In this document: positions 37,070 to 46,448 of the stretch, one piece after another
Position numbering within the stretch: the first letter of the stretch is position 1
Layout of the letters: the number at the start of each line of letters is the position of its first letter
NCBI RefSeq assembly: GCF_012584515.1
Contig: NZ_CP051461.1
Coordinates: 2,537,501-2,601,500 of the forward strand
DNA: 64,000 nucleotides
Source of the DNA: Polaromonas vacuolata
Lineage (GTDB): Bacteria > Pseudomonadota > Gammaproteobacteria > Burkholderiales > Burkholderiaceae_C
Reading direction: 5' to 3'
Notes under the pieces: generated by a model
Seen by the model: only the letters and a program-made list of their open reading frames with translations
The model's database searches: none
What the model was told of the DNA's origin: nothing
Made by a program: the position numbers and the translations under genes

Positions 37070-37127
37070 TGGTGTCGGACTGAATTGCTGCGCAGCACTG
37101 AAGGTCAGTGAACGCTAAAACCAGACT

Positions 37128-37451
37128 TTAGACACGAAAGCTCTCACCGCACCCACAGCGATCGCGCTCATTGGGATTGATGAATTTAAAACCTTCGTTA
37201 AGGCCTTCGCGAACAAAGTCAAGACGAGTGCCATCAATATAGGCAATACTTTTTGGATCAACCAGTACCTTCACGCCGTTATCTTCAAACACCACATCCT
37301 CGGGCGCAATCGAATCGGCATATTCAAGCTTGTAAGCCAAACCAGAGCAACCTGTGGTCTTAACACCCAGCCGCACACCCACACCTTTGCCGCGCTTGGT
37401 CATATAGCGGGTTACGTGTCGGGCGGCGGCATCGGTCAGAGTTACGGACAT
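37128..37451 (-). CDS. iscA: A-type Fe-S carrier IscA
   Basis: A 107-residue A-type carrier. The three cluster/iron cysteines are present: one in [13 protein letters not shown] and two in the C-terminal DRCGCGESF motif. [16 protein letters not shown] is the usual IscA ending. It passes Fe-S clusters or iron to apo-enzymes. It follows iscU after 36 bp. Confidence 0.95.
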   Translation of the reverse strand: MSVTLTDAAARHVTRYMTKRGKGVGVRLGVKTTGCSGLAYKLEYADSIAPEDVVFEDNGVKVLVDPKSIAYIDGTRLDFVREGLNEGFKFINPNERDRCGCGESFRV

Positions 37452-37487
37452 TTGGACTCACTTGAAAATTGTCAAAGAAATCAGGGC

Positions 37488-37886
37488 TTAGGCGACGACA
37501 GCTTGCAAATGTTTTTGCTTGTAGTCATTCACAGCAGCTTTGATGGCGTCTTCAGCCAAAATCGAGCAGTGAATTTTCACCGGCGGTAAGGCCAACTCTT
37601 CGGCGATTTGGCTGTTCATGATGCTTGCCGCTTCGTCTAAAGTTTTGCCTTTGACCCATTCGGTCACCAGCGAGCTAGAAGCAATCGCCGAGCCGCAGCC
37701 GTAGGTTTTAAAACGTGCGTCTTCAATCACGCCGGTCAAAGGATTGACTTTGATCTGCAGCTTCATAACGTCGCCGCATGCGGGCGCACCCACCATGCCA
37801 GTACCAACGCTCTCGTCACCTTTTTCGAAGGAGCCTACATTGCGTGGATTTTCGTAGTGATCTACAACTTTTTCGCTATATGCCAT
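37488..37886 (-). CDS. iscU: Fe-S cluster scaffold IscU
   Basis: The scaffold on which clusters are built from IscS sulfur. Its 132 residues show all three ligand cysteines (GAPACGD, TYGCGSAIASSS, HCSILAEDAI) and the LPPVK motif recognised by HscA (ALPPVKIHCS). I start it at ATG 37886, preceded by AGAGGT. A longer in-frame extension up to 37973 would overlap iscS and adds an atypical N terminus. Confidence 0.96.
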   Translation of the reverse strand: MAYSEKVVDHYENPRNVGSFEKGDESVGTGMVGAPACGDVMKLQIKVNPLTGVIEDARFKTYGCGSAIASSSLVTEWVKGKTLDEAASIMNSQIAEELALPPVKIHCSILAEDAIKAAVNDYKQKHLQAVVA

Positions 37887-37935
37887 TTTATTTACCTCTT
37901 GAATTGTTGAATCTATGGTCGGCGTCAGGTGGCGC

Positions 37936-39153
37936 TTAGTGCGCGGCCCACTGAATGGAAGAAATATCCACACCGTCCTGGAACATCTCCCAAAGGGGAG
38001 ACAACTCGCGCAGCTTGGCTACGTTTTCTTTAATGGTTGCGACGGCGTAATCGATTTCTTCTTCGGTACTCCAACGTCCTATCGTCATGCGCAGGCTGCT
38101 GTGTGCCAACTCGTCGCTACGGCCCAAGGCGCGCAGCACGTAACTAGGTTCTAGGCTGGCTGATGTGCAAGCAGAACCGCTGGAAACCGCGAGACCTTTA
38201 ATACCCATGATGAGGGATTCACCTTCAACATAGTTAAAGCTCATGTTGAGGTTGTGCGGAACGCGCTTGTCAGCGTGACCGTTAAGAAACACTTGCTCTA
38301 CGTCTTTCAGACCGGCGAGCATGCGTTCGTGCAGCGCAAGGATGCGGATGTTTTCATCATGCATCTCTTCTTTTGCAATCCGGTAGGCTTCGCCCATGCC
38401 GACGCACTGATGCGTTGGCAAGGTGCCGGAGCGCATACCGCGCTCGTGACCGCCGCCGTGCATTTGTGCTTCTAAGCGGATGCGCGGCTTGCGGCGTACA
38501 TACAGTGCGCCAATGCCTTTTGGACCATAGGTTTTGTGTGAGGTCAGGCTCATCAAGTCAACCGGCAAACTCGCCAAGTCGATGTCGACGCGACCAGTAG
38601 CTTGAGCAGCATCGGAATGAAAGATCACGCCTTTTTCACGGCACAAGTTACCGATGGCAACCATGTCTTGAATCACGCCAATCTCATTATTTACAAACAT
38701 CACGCTGACAAGAATAGTGTCTGGGCGAATGGCGGCCCTGAGCACTTCAATGTCGAGCAGGCCATCGGCTTGCACATCTAGGTAAGTGCACTCGAAACCT
38801 TGACGTTCGAGTTCACGGCAGGTGTCCAAAACAGCTTTGTGCTCAGTCTTCACAGTGATGATGTGCTTGCCACGTGTCTTGTAGAAATTCGCAGCACCCT
38901 TGAGCGCTAGGTTATTCGACTCGGTCGCACCGCTAGTCCAGACGATTTCGCGTGGATCAGCGCCAATCAAGGCTGCAATTTGATCGCGGGCGTTTTCGAC
39001 TGCGGCTTCTGCTTCCCAGCCCCAAGCGTGGCTGCGGGATGCAGGGTTGCCGAAATGTTCGCGCAACCATGGCACCATCGCATCTACAACGCGTGGGTCG
39101 CATGGGTTGGTGGAGCTGTAGTCCATGTAGATCGGAAAATGTGGGGTTTCCAT
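37936..39153 (-). CDS. iscS: Cysteine desulfurase IscS
   Basis: A PLP enzyme that removes sulfur from cysteine for Fe-S clusters and tRNA thiolation. The 405 residues include [15 protein letters not shown], the [11 protein letters not shown] motif, PLP lysine in [12 protein letters not shown] and the mobile active-site loop cysteine in [17 protein letters not shown]. The last of these is diagnostic of IscS over SufS. It lies between iscR and iscU, with 94 bp to iscR. Confidence 0.97.
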   Translation of the reverse strand: METPHFPIYMDYSSTNPCDPRVVDAMVPWLREHFGNPASRSHAWGWEAEAAVENARDQIAALIGADPREIVWTSGATESNNLALKGAANFYKTRGKHIITVKTEHKAVLDTCRELERQGFECTYLDVQADGLLDIEVLRAAIRPDTILVSVMFVNNEIGVIQDMVAIGNLCREKGVIFHSDAAQATGRVDIDLASLPVDLMSLTSHKTYGPKGIGALYVRRKPRIRLEAQMHGGGHERGMRSGTLPTHQCVGMGEAYRIAKEEMHDENIRILALHERMLAGLKDVEQVFLNGHADKRVPHNLNMSFNYVEGESLIMGIKGLAVSSGSACTSASLEPSYVLRALGRSDELAHSSLRMTIGRWSTEEEIDYAVATIKENVAKLRELSPLWEMFQDGVDISSIQWAAH

Positions 39154-39247
39154 ATGCTTGCTCTTTAAGTAATTAGCTGGCTAACAGCGGTAACAAAAAA
39201 TTGAAGTTAGCGTCAACTCGGGTCAACGCAACCTAAGAATGCAGGTT

Positions 39248-39784
39248 TCACGATTTAGAAAATGCATTACCCAAAGCGAACACCGAATTCGGTGCATTAA
39301 TACGCATGGGCTTGACCATTGGTGCAGTGAAAATGGCTTTTTTAACCATTGGGGTGTTCTCTATCACTACACCTTTAGCAAGTTGATCATCAACCAACTT
39401 TTGTAGAGTCACAGAGTCAAGAAACTCGACCATGCGACTGTTAAGCGACGCCCACAACTCATGGGTCATACAGCGTCCGCCTTCGCCTAAACAGTTTTCT
39501 TTACCGCCACATTGGGTTGCGTCAATTGGCTCATCAACAGAAACGATGATGTCAGCAACAGTGATCGCCGAGGCTTTGCGGCCCAAGGTGTAACCGCCGC
39601 CTGGGCCACGGGTTGACTCGACCAGCTCGTGACGGCGTAATTTGCCGAACAGCTGTTCAAGGTAAGAAAGAGAAATTTGCTGACGCTGACTGATAGCAGC
39701 CAATGTCACTGGGCCATTATTCTGGCGTAGTCCCAAATCAATCATTGCAGTGACCGCAAAGCGGCCTTTAGTCGTGAGACGCAT
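39248..39784 (-). CDS. iscR: Fe-S-sensing regulator IscR
   Basis: An Rrf2-family regulator that binds a 2Fe-2S cluster and represses the isc operon when clusters are plentiful. The winged helix is N-terminal ([44 protein letters not shown]). Cluster ligands are C92, C98, C105 and H108; E. coli uses C92, C98, C104 and H107, so one residue is inserted. A tail of about 35 residues (125-178) beyond the core is typical of betaproteobacterial IscR. A matching IscR operator lies in its own promoter. Confidence 0.95.
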   Translation of the reverse strand: MRLTTKGRFAVTAMIDLGLRQNNGPVTLAAISQRQQISLSYLEQLFGKLRRHELVESTRGPGGGYTLGRKASAITVADIIVSVDEPIDATQCGGKENCLGEGGRCMTHELWASLNSRMVEFLDSVTLQKLVDDQLAKGVVIENTPMVKKAIFTAPMVKPMRINAPNSVFALGNAFSKS

Positions 39785-39909
39785 AACGAGGTCCTTTAGT
39801 TGGCTTATCTGCCGTTTAGCCCTGAAGTTTTTAACGCTTCAAGGTACTGTTTCCTCCAGCCACCGCGGTCAGTCAACCGTTGATTAATGGGGCTTTATTG
39901 TTTTTTGTA

Positions 39910-39958
39910 TTTCCCGACTGAATTCGTCAAGTATACACCAAACAGCTTGGAGGTCACG
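39910..39958 (-). promoter_or_regulatory. iscR promoter with Type 1 IscR site
   Basis: On the minus strand a -35-like CGTGAC (39958-39953) and -10 TATACT (39935-39930) are spaced 17 bp. A 25-bp site at 39934-39910 matches the published Type 1 IscR pattern at 22 of 25 positions, including the inverted YYGAC and AGTCRR half sites. It overlaps the -10 and start region, a position that fits autorepression by cluster-loaded IscR. The site begins about 125 bp before the iscR ATG. Confidence 0.65.
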
Positions 39959-40051
39959 GTCTGCATACGATTTAGTAGTTTTTTATACTGACCGGTAACT
40001 TTATTTTATCCTAATACCTAACTAAATGAGTCAAACATTAAAGATTAATCG

Positions 40052-42172
40052 TTAAGACAAGATGTTGTCTGACACCGCAGCACCAAAAGCCTGCGCTTTG
40101 AGTACCTGTAACTGATCTCTGACCTGCGCAGCTTTTTCAAATTCAAGGTTTTTAGCGTGTTCAATCATTAGTTTTTCGAGCCGCTTGATCTCGCGAGCAA
40201 TGTCTTTTTCGCTCATGTCTTCGACCATGGCTTTTTGCATTTGTAGTTTTTCGGCTTCTTTACCTGACTTTTCGCTGTAAACACCATCAATCAAATCCTT
40301 GATGCGCTTGACCACGCTACGCGGCGTGATGCCGTTTTCAAGGTTAAAAGCGATTTGTTTGTTACGCCTGCGTTCGGTCTCACCCATGGCCATTTTCATC
40401 GAGTCGGTGATCCGGTCGGCGTACAAAATTGCGCGGCCATTGAGATTTCGTGCGGCTCTGCCTATGGTCTGAATCAAGCTGCGCTCGGAGCGTAAAAAAC
40501 CTTCTTTGTCCGCGTCCAAAATCGCTACCAAAGAGACCTCGGGAATGTCTATGCCTTCGCGCAGTAAATTAATGCCGACTAAAACGTCGAACACACCGAG
40601 CCGCAAGTCGCGCAGTATTTCGACCCGCTCCACAGTGTCTACGTCGCTGTGCAAATACCTGACTTTGACGCCGTTATCCGTCAGGTAGTCGGTGAGTTGC
40701 TCAGCCATACGCTTGGTCAGCGTGGTGATTAATACGCGCTCGTTTTTCTCTGCACGTATGCGAATTTCTTGCAGCACGTCGTCGACTTGATGCGTCGCTG
40801 GCCTGACCTCGACCTGTGGATCAACCAACCCAGTTGGCCGCACCACCTGCTCGACTACCTGACCTGCGTGCTCTTTCTCGTAATTGGCGGGTGTGGCAGA
40901 GACAAACACTGCTTGGCGCATTTTGCTTTCGAACTCTTCGAACTTCAGCGGTCGGTTATCCAACGCGCTGGGCAGACGAAAGCCATAGTCAACCAGATTG
41001 GTTTTACGCGCGCGGTCACCGTTATACATGGCGTTGAGCTGGCCAATCATCACATGTGATTCGTCAAGAAACATCAACGCATCTTTGGGCATGTAGTCGC
41101 ACAGCGTGGAGGGGGCAGAGCCGGGCACCGCGCCACTCAAGTGCCGGGTGTAATTTTCAATCCCTTTGCAGTGACCGATTTCACTCAGCATTTCCAAGTC
41201 AAAACGGGTGCGTTGCTCTATGCGCTGAGCTTCAATTAATTTGCCTTGCGAGATGAATTGCGCGACGCGCTCAGACAGCTCCAACTTAATCGTCTCGACC
41301 GCCATCATGACTTTCTCGCGAGGGGTGACGTAATGACTTTTGGGGTAAACCACAAAACGCGGCACTTTTTGCTTGATGCGGCCAGTTAACGGGTCAAACA
41401 ATTGGATGGTTTCGATCTCATCATCAAACAACTCAATACGCACAGCCAGCTCGGAATGCTCAGCCGGAAACACATCAATCACATCGCCGCGCACACGAAA
41501 AGTGCCGCGTGCAAAATCTTGATCATTGCGCGTGTATTGCATGCGAATCAGGCGCGAAATCACGTCGCGCTGGCCCATTTTGTCGGTCTCACGCGCAATG
41601 AAACGCATCTGCGTGTAATCCTCAGGCGCGCCTATACCGTAGATAGCACTAACCGTGGCCACGATGATGGTGTCGCGCCGCTCCAGCACGCTCTTGGTAG
41701 CAGATAGCCGCATCTGCTCGATATGCTCGTTAATTGCTGAGTCTTTTTCGATGAACAAATCGCGCTGCGGCACATAGGCCTCGGGCTGGTAGTAGTCGTA
41801 GTAACTGACGAAATATTCGACTGCATTTTTGGGAAAGAACTCACGAAACTCGCTGTAAAGCTGTGCGGCCAGGGTTTTATTCGGGGCAAAAATAATCGCC
41901 GGCCTGCCCATGCGGGCAATTACGTTGGCCATGGTGAAAGTTTTGCCCGAACCGGTTACGCCCAGCAAAGTCTGAAACACCTCGCCGTCGACTATGCCTT
42001 CACAAAGTTTTTCAATCGCCGTGGGTTGATCTCCCGCCGGCATATAAGGCTGAAATAATTCGAAGGGCGAGCCCGGAAAGCGCGCAAACGTGCCCTCGAT
42101 TTGATCCTCTACCTTGGCCTGCGTTTTGGCTGATTTCTTGGTGAGACTCATGATTTCCGACGCTTCTGACAT
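40052..42172 (-). CDS. uvrB: Excinuclease ABC subunit B
   Basis: UvrB is the damage-verification helicase of nucleotide excision repair. Its 706 residues show Walker [10 protein letters not shown], the beta-hairpin [12 protein letters not shown], helicase motifs ([36 protein letters not shown]) and a C-terminal UVR domain (about 660-700) for UvrC contact. An extra N-terminal segment of about 25 residues ([14 protein letters not shown]) precedes the core; ATG codon 8 is an alternative start. No LexA-type box was seen upstream. Confidence 0.96.
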   Translation of the reverse strand: MSEASEIMSLTKKSAKTQAKVEDQIEGTFARFPGSPFELFQPYMPAGDQPTAIEKLCEGIVDGEVFQTLLGVTGSGKTFTMANVIARMGRPAIIFAPNKTLAAQLYSEFREFFPKNAVEYFVSYYDYYQPEAYVPQRDLFIEKDSAINEHIEQMRLSATKSVLERRDTIIVATVSAIYGIGAPEDYTQMRFIARETDKMGQRDVISRLIRMQYTRNDQDFARGTFRVRGDVIDVFPAEHSELAVRIELFDDEIETIQLFDPLTGRIKQKVPRFVVYPKSHYVTPREKVMMAVETIKLELSERVAQFISQGKLIEAQRIEQRTRFDLEMLSEIGHCKGIENYTRHLSGAVPGSAPSTLCDYMPKDALMFLDESHVMIGQLNAMYNGDRARKTNLVDYGFRLPSALDNRPLKFEEFESKMRQAVFVSATPANYEKEHAGQVVEQVVRPTGLVDPQVEVRPATHQVDDVLQEIRIRAEKNERVLITTLTKRMAEQLTDYLTDNGVKVRYLHSDVDTVERVEILRDLRLGVFDVLVGINLLREGIDIPEVSLVAILDADKEGFLRSERSLIQTIGRAARNLNGRAILYADRITDSMKMAMGETERRRNKQIAFNLENGITPRSVVKRIKDLIDGVYSEKSGKEAEKLQMQKAMVEDMSEKDIAREIKRLEKLMIEHAKNLEFEKAAQVRDQLQVLKAQAFGAAVSDNILS

Positions 42173-42341
42173 GCCAAACTCCTAATACCGTACTGTGACC
42201 CCGCTAAAATCGTGGGCAACCAATCAGCATACGACATTCAGGCGAAAATCGAGATCACACGCGTGCGATGCCCTGTTTTTCGCGCTGACGTTGTATTTGC
42301 GACGAGTACAAAATTTCTTTTTTTAATTTTTAAGGATCTTC

Positions 42342-43538
42342 ATGTCAATGTTTACCGCTGTCGAAATGGCACCACGCGACCCCATACTGGGCATTAACGA
42401 CGCCTTCGCTGCCGACACCAACCCCAGCAAAGTCAACCTAGGCGTTGGCGTTTACTACGACGACAACGGCAAACTGCCGCTTTTAAAGTGCGTGCAAACT
42501 GCAGAAGCGCAAATGATGGAAACCCCAAAAGCCAGGGCCTACCTGCCGATGGAAGGCTTTGCAGCTTATGACTCAGCCGTCAAATCCTTGGTTTTTGGCG
42601 CTGATAGCGAGCCGGTTACCAGCGGCCGTGTTGTTACAGCCCAAGGCATTGGCGGCACGGGTGGCCTGAAGATTGGTGCTGACTTCTTGAAAAAGCTCAC
42701 CCCGAACGCAAAAGTCATGATCTCTGACCCAAGCTGGGATAACCACCGCGCACTGTTTGCAGCGGCCGGTTTCGCCACCGAAAGCCATCCTTACTACGAC
42801 GCCGAAAAACGCGGCGTTAACTTTGACGGCATGCTCGCCTCCCTCAAAGCGGCAACACCCGGCACCATAGTCGTGCTCCACGCTTGCTGCCACAACCCGA
42901 CTGGCTACGACATCACCCCAGCGCAGTGGGATCAGGTTGTCCAAGCAGTTAAAGACGGCGGATTGACCGCATTTCTTGACATGGCCTACCAAGGCTTTGG
43001 CCACGGCATCAAAGAAGACGGCTCAGTGATTGGCAAATTCGTCGCTGCCGGCCTGAACTTTTTGGTCGCCACCTCATTCTCCAAAAGCTTTAGCCTATAT
43101 GGAGAGCGCGTTGGAGCGTTGTCGGTACTTTGCTCTAGCAAAGAAGAAGCTGGCCGTGTGCTATCCCAAGTCAAGCTGGTGATTCGCACCAACTACAGCA
43201 ACCCACAAATTCATGGTGCAACAGTAGTCGCCAATGTGCTCAACACACCGGAGTTGCGTGCGCAGTGGGAGCAAGAGTTGACTGAAATGCGCGAGCGCAT
43301 AAAAGCCATGCGCGCAAAACTGGTTGATGGCCTCAAGGCGGCTGGTGTGAAGCAAGATATGAGCTTTATCACCAACCAAATCGGCATGTTTAGCTACTCA
43401 GGCCTGAACAAAGACCAAATGATTCGTCTGCGCAGTGAATTTGGCGTTTATGGCACCGACAGCGGCCGCATGTGCGTTGCAGCCCTGAACAGCAAAAATA
43501 TTGATTACGTTTGTAAAGCAATCGCGGCGGTGATTTAA
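42342..43538 (+). CDS. tyrB: Aromatic/aspartate aminotransferase (TyrB/AspC family)
   Basis: A 398-residue class I PLP aminotransferase that interconverts aspartate or aromatic amino acids with their keto acids. Features are VNLGVGVYYDD, TAQGIGGTGGLKIGADFL, HACCHNPTGYD, the PLP lysine in SFSKSFSLYGERVG and RMCVAALN near the end. AspC and TyrB cannot be separated with certainty by eye. AAGGA lies 6 nt before the first ATG; an ATG two codons later is also possible. It is divergent from uvrB. Confidence 0.9.
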   Translation: MSMFTAVEMAPRDPILGINDAFAADTNPSKVNLGVGVYYDDNGKLPLLKCVQTAEAQMMETPKARAYLPMEGFAAYDSAVKSLVFGADSEPVTSGRVVTAQGIGGTGGLKIGADFLKKLTPNAKVMISDPSWDNHRALFAAAGFATESHPYYDAEKRGVNFDGMLASLKAATPGTIVVLHACCHNPTGYDITPAQWDQVVQAVKDGGLTAFLDMAYQGFGHGIKEDGSVIGKFVAAGLNFLVATSFSKSFSLYGERVGALSVLCSSKEEAGRVLSQVKLVIRTNYSNPQIHGATVVANVLNTPELRAQWEQELTEMRERIKAMRAKLVDGLKAAGVKQDMSFITNQIGMFSYSGLNKDQMIRLRSEFGVYGTDSGRMCVAALNSKNIDYVCKAIAAVI

Positions 43539-43555
43539 GCCTTAGCGTCACCCTT

Positions 43556-44410
43556 TCAACCCCAGACAACAGAGCGCATTGAAATCGATCCGCCCTGAAA
43601 GCTGGTGTTGAAAAAACGCATACGCTCACCGGCTTGCACCGCACCTGCGGCATAGAGCAGCGGCAGAAAATGCTCGTGACTGGGGTGGGCTATTTTGGCG
43701 ACTTGGCCAAGTTTGAGAAAGTTTTGTAAAGCTTTCAAATTACCCTGCTGTATGTAGTCACCAATGATGTGATCAAACTCCAGCGCCCAATCAAACGCTT
43801 GGTGACCGGCAGCACCACGCTGCATCTCACGCAAGTTATGAACAATATTGCCGCTGCCGACAATTAGCACGCCGCGGTCGCGCAGACCCAGCAGCTGTTG
43901 GGCCAGCGCGTAATGATCTTCTGGCGGTCGGCTGTAATCCATGCTGAGTTGAATCACAGGCAAATTAGCAGCAGGAAACATAGGCTTTAAAACCGACCAA
44001 CTACCGTGATCCAAACCCCATTCATGGGTATCAAGGTCTAGCGGCTTAGAGCCGCGTTGGCGTATTAACTGGGCAATGACACGCGCAGCAGCCGCATCAC
44101 CGGTAGCTGGGTATTGCTCGTCAAACAACTCTTGCGGAAAACCGCCAAAGTCGTGCAGAGTTTTGGGATGTTCCATAGCCGTCAGTCGCCAGCCATCCGT
44201 TAGCCAATGCGCAGAAATACACAGCACCAGTTGCGGCATGGGCATGCTCACGCCGAACTCAGCACCCAGCGCTTGCCAGCTACGCCGATACTCGTTGTCG
44301 CCAATCGCATTCATGGGGCTGCCGTGGCCAAGAAACAAAACCGGCATACGCTCGGATTTGCGCAGCGAGACGATGCCGTCAAGCAGGGCCATTTGAGTAG
44401 AAGAAAACAT
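43556..44410 (-). CDS. ygiD: 4,5-DOPA-extradiol-dioxygenase-like protein (YgiD)
   Basis: A 284-residue LigB-superfamily zinc/iron enzyme. The metal-binding and active-site segments FLGHGSPMNAIGDNEYR, CISAHWLTDGW, THEWGLDHGSWSVL and GSGNIVHNLREM match the YgiD/DODA family, which cleaves L-DOPA. The physiological substrate in bacteria is not clear. It is convergent with the aminotransferase (17 bp between the stops) and divergent from phaZ. Confidence 0.88.
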   Translation of the reverse strand: MFSSTQMALLDGIVSLRKSERMPVLFLGHGSPMNAIGDNEYRRSWQALGAEFGVSMPMPQLVLCISAHWLTDGWRLTAMEHPKTLHDFGGFPQELFDEQYPATGDAAAARVIAQLIRQRGSKPLDLDTHEWGLDHGSWSVLKPMFPAANLPVIQLSMDYSRPPEDHYALAQQLLGLRDRGVLIVGSGNIVHNLREMQRGAAGHQAFDWALEFDHIIGDYIQQGNLKALQNFLKLGQVAKIAHPSHEHFLPLLYAAGAVQAGERMRFFNTSFQGGSISMRSVVWG

Positions 44411-44472
44411 AATTTGAAATCGCTCGTTTGATATCCCCGGGGTCGCCGGGCGACTTGACTAGATTTACTTTT

Positions 44473-44488
44473 ATCTAATAAATTAGAT
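44473..44488. repeat. 16-bp palindrome between ygiD and phaZ
   Basis: ATCTAAT-AA-ATTAGAT is a perfect inverted repeat with a 2-nt centre in the divergent intergenic region, about 60 bp from the ygiD start. It has the shape of a dimeric regulator operator, but no specific regulator can be named. The rest of this 309-bp region (44411-44719) holds the PhaR-type boxes and no gene. Confidence 0.5.
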
Positions 44489-44621
44489 GCAACGCGTGTA
44501 ACGTTTATACCCTTGACTGCTCTTTGCTTGGCCAGAACGACGACAATAGAAAATATACTTATTTAAAAGTCAACTGAAATGAGTAAATCTTCTTAAATCA
44601 GTTGTTATCACGTTAAATTTG

Positions 44622-44667
44622 TTGCGATGCAGCACAGTCTGCGCTCGCAATTTTGCTGCAATGCAGC
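44622..44667 (+). promoter_or_regulatory. Two PhaR-type boxes upstream of phaZ
   Basis: GCTGCAATGCAGC at 44655-44667 fits the reported TGC-rich PhaR pattern CTGC-N3/4-GCAG. TTGCGATGCAG at 44622-44632 matches it with one change. They lie 53 and 88 bp before the phaZ start. PhaR itself is encoded at 2016-2609, so the depolymerase is a plausible target. Confidence 0.5.
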
Positions 44668-44719
44668 ATAATATGTTCACGTATTACTCACTCACCCAAA
44701 AAAGTCAAAGGACAGTCAA

Positions 44720-46348
44720 ATGCTCTATCAAGTTTATGAAGCCCAACGCACGCTGATGGAACCGTTTGTTGATTTTGCTCAGGCCGCCTCCAAGCTCTAC
44801 AGTAATCCGCAATCGCCAATGGCACAAACACCATTGGCCCAACGCATGGCTGCCGCTTACAGCCTGATGTATCGCCTGGGCAAGGATTATGAAAAACCAG
44901 CCTTTGATATCCCTACCGTTGACGACAATGGTGTTGGCATCGCGATTCAAGAGCGGGTTGAAATCGATAAGCCGTTTTGCGAACTGCGCCGCTTTAAACG
45001 TTTTACCGACAACACAGCCACACTGACCAAACTCAAAGGTCAACCAGCAGTACTCATAGTCGCCCCTCTTTCTGGTCACTACGCAACACTGCTGCGTGAC
45101 ACCGTCAAAACCATGCTCAAAGACCACAAGGTCTATATCACTGACTGGAAAAACGCACGCACAGTGCCACTGACTGAAGGTGAGTTCCATCTCGACGACT
45201 ACGTCAACTACATACAAGAATTCATACGTCATCTGCAGGCCACCTATGGCAACTGCCATGTGATTAGCGTCTGCCAGCCAACCGTGCCGGTGTTTGCAGC
45301 GGTCTCCTTAATGGCTTCACGCGGTGAGACTACGCCGCTATCCATGACCATGATGGGCGGCCCAATCGATGCGCGTAAATCGCCAACGTCGGTGAACAAT
45401 TTAGCCACGACTAAGAGCTTCGATTGGTTTGAAAACAATGTGATCTACCGTGTGCCAAGCAACTTTGTCGGTGCCGGACGCCGCGTTTATCCAGGCTTTT
45501 TACAGCACGCCGGTTTTGTCGCCATGAACCCGGATCGCCACGCCAACAGCCACTTCGACTTCTTCAAAGACTTGATGAAGGGCGATGACACCAACGCAGA
45601 TATGCACCGTAACTTTTACGACGAATACAACGCCGTTCTAGATATGGACGCTGACTACTACCTCGAAACCATTAAAACTGTATTTCAAGAATACAAGCTG
45701 GTTAAGGGAACATGGGATGTGATGTCAGTGGACGGAAAACCTGAACGCGTAGTCCCGGGCGACATCAAGACGACTGCAGTTATGGCTGTTGAAGGCGAAC
45801 TCGACGATATCTCTGGCGCCGGCCAGACCCGTGTTGCACTAGACATGTGTAGCGGAGTATCTGATACGAAGAAAAAATTCTTTGAAGTCGAAGGTGCAGG
45901 CCACTACGGTATTTTCAGCGGTCGCCGCTGGCGCGACCAAGTCTATCCAGAGGTTAAGGCCTTTATCCTAGCGAACAATAAATTGCCAAATACAGTCAAA
46001 CTAGCGTTTGAAGAAACGGGTGCAGCCACAGCCGCGTCAACAAAACCAGCCATTGCGGCAAGTAAAAAACCAGCCAATGCAGTTTCATCTGTGCCGGCAA
46101 AGCCCGCAACAAAAACCACACCAAGCACGGGTAAAGCGCCTCGCTCAAAAGCGGCCACAGTTGCAAAAACCACGGCCACTGCAGTTACTGAAGTGGCCTA
46201 CAAACCCATGACCAAGTGGGTGACTGAAACTCCAGCCCGCCTGGCTGACAAGAGCCCACCTAAAGCGGCGACACCCAAGTCTTCAAGCAAAACAGCAGCG
46301 GCCAAAACCGCCAAAGTTGCGCCGGCTAAAACTACACGCACCAAGTAA
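44720..46348 (+). CDS. phaZ: Intracellular PHB depolymerase with histone-like tail
   Basis: Mobilises stored polyhydroxybutyrate from granules. Residues 1-425 match the Ralstonia eutropha PhaZa1 type: an alpha/beta-hydrolase fold with a nucleophilic cysteine, C185 in HVISVCQPT, and a late GAGHYGIFSGRRW holding the histidine. Typical members are about 420 residues; this one has 542. The extra 115 residues are low-complexity Ala/Lys/Pro/Thr, like histone H1 or the DNA-binding tail of phasin PhaF. The tail may anchor granules or the enzyme to DNA; this is inferred. RBS AAAGGA lies upstream, and PhaR-like boxes lie at -53 and -88. Confidence 0.9.
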   Translation: MLYQVYEAQRTLMEPFVDFAQAASKLYSNPQSPMAQTPLAQRMAAAYSLMYRLGKDYEKPAFDIPTVDDNGVGIAIQERVEIDKPFCELRRFKRFTDNTATLTKLKGQPAVLIVAPLSGHYATLLRDTVKTMLKDHKVYITDWKNARTVPLTEGEFHLDDYVNYIQEFIRHLQATYGNCHVISVCQPTVPVFAAVSLMASRGETTPLSMTMMGGPIDARKSPTSVNNLATTKSFDWFENNVIYRVPSNFVGAGRRVYPGFLQHAGFVAMNPDRHANSHFDFFKDLMKGDDTNADMHRNFYDEYNAVLDMDADYYLETIKTVFQEYKLVKGTWDVMSVDGKPERVVPGDIKTTAVMAVEGELDDISGAGQTRVALDMCSGVSDTKKKFFEVEGAGHYGIFSGRRWRDQVYPEVKAFILANNKLPNTVKLAFEETGAATAASTKPAIAASKKPANAVSSVPAKPATKTTPSTGKAPRSKAATVAKTTATAVTEVAYKPMTKWVTETPARLADKSPPKAATPKSSSKTAAAKTAKVAPAKTTRTK

Positions 46349-46358
46349 AATTTGTCAG

Positions 46359-46379
46359 GCCGGGCCTTGGTTGCCCGGC
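46359..46379 (+). terminator. Hairpin after phaZ
   Basis: GCCGGGC pairs with GCCCGGC around a 7-nt loop, 11 bp after the stop. There is no T-run, so termination strength is uncertain. Confidence 0.45.
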
Positions 46380-46448
46380 GGCAGTCAGCAACGTTAAATT
46401 AACGTAAAACCTAGATTCAAACGAATGCTTTTTTAAAGTGAAAGTTCT

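Noticed and set aside
37887-37973. N-terminal extension of IscU upstream of ATG 37886
   Set aside because: It overlaps iscS, lacks family similarity, and ATG 37886 has a good ribosome binding site.
42173-42341. LexA (SOS) box upstream of uvrB
   Set aside because: No CTGT-N8-ACAG pattern was found in the spacer.
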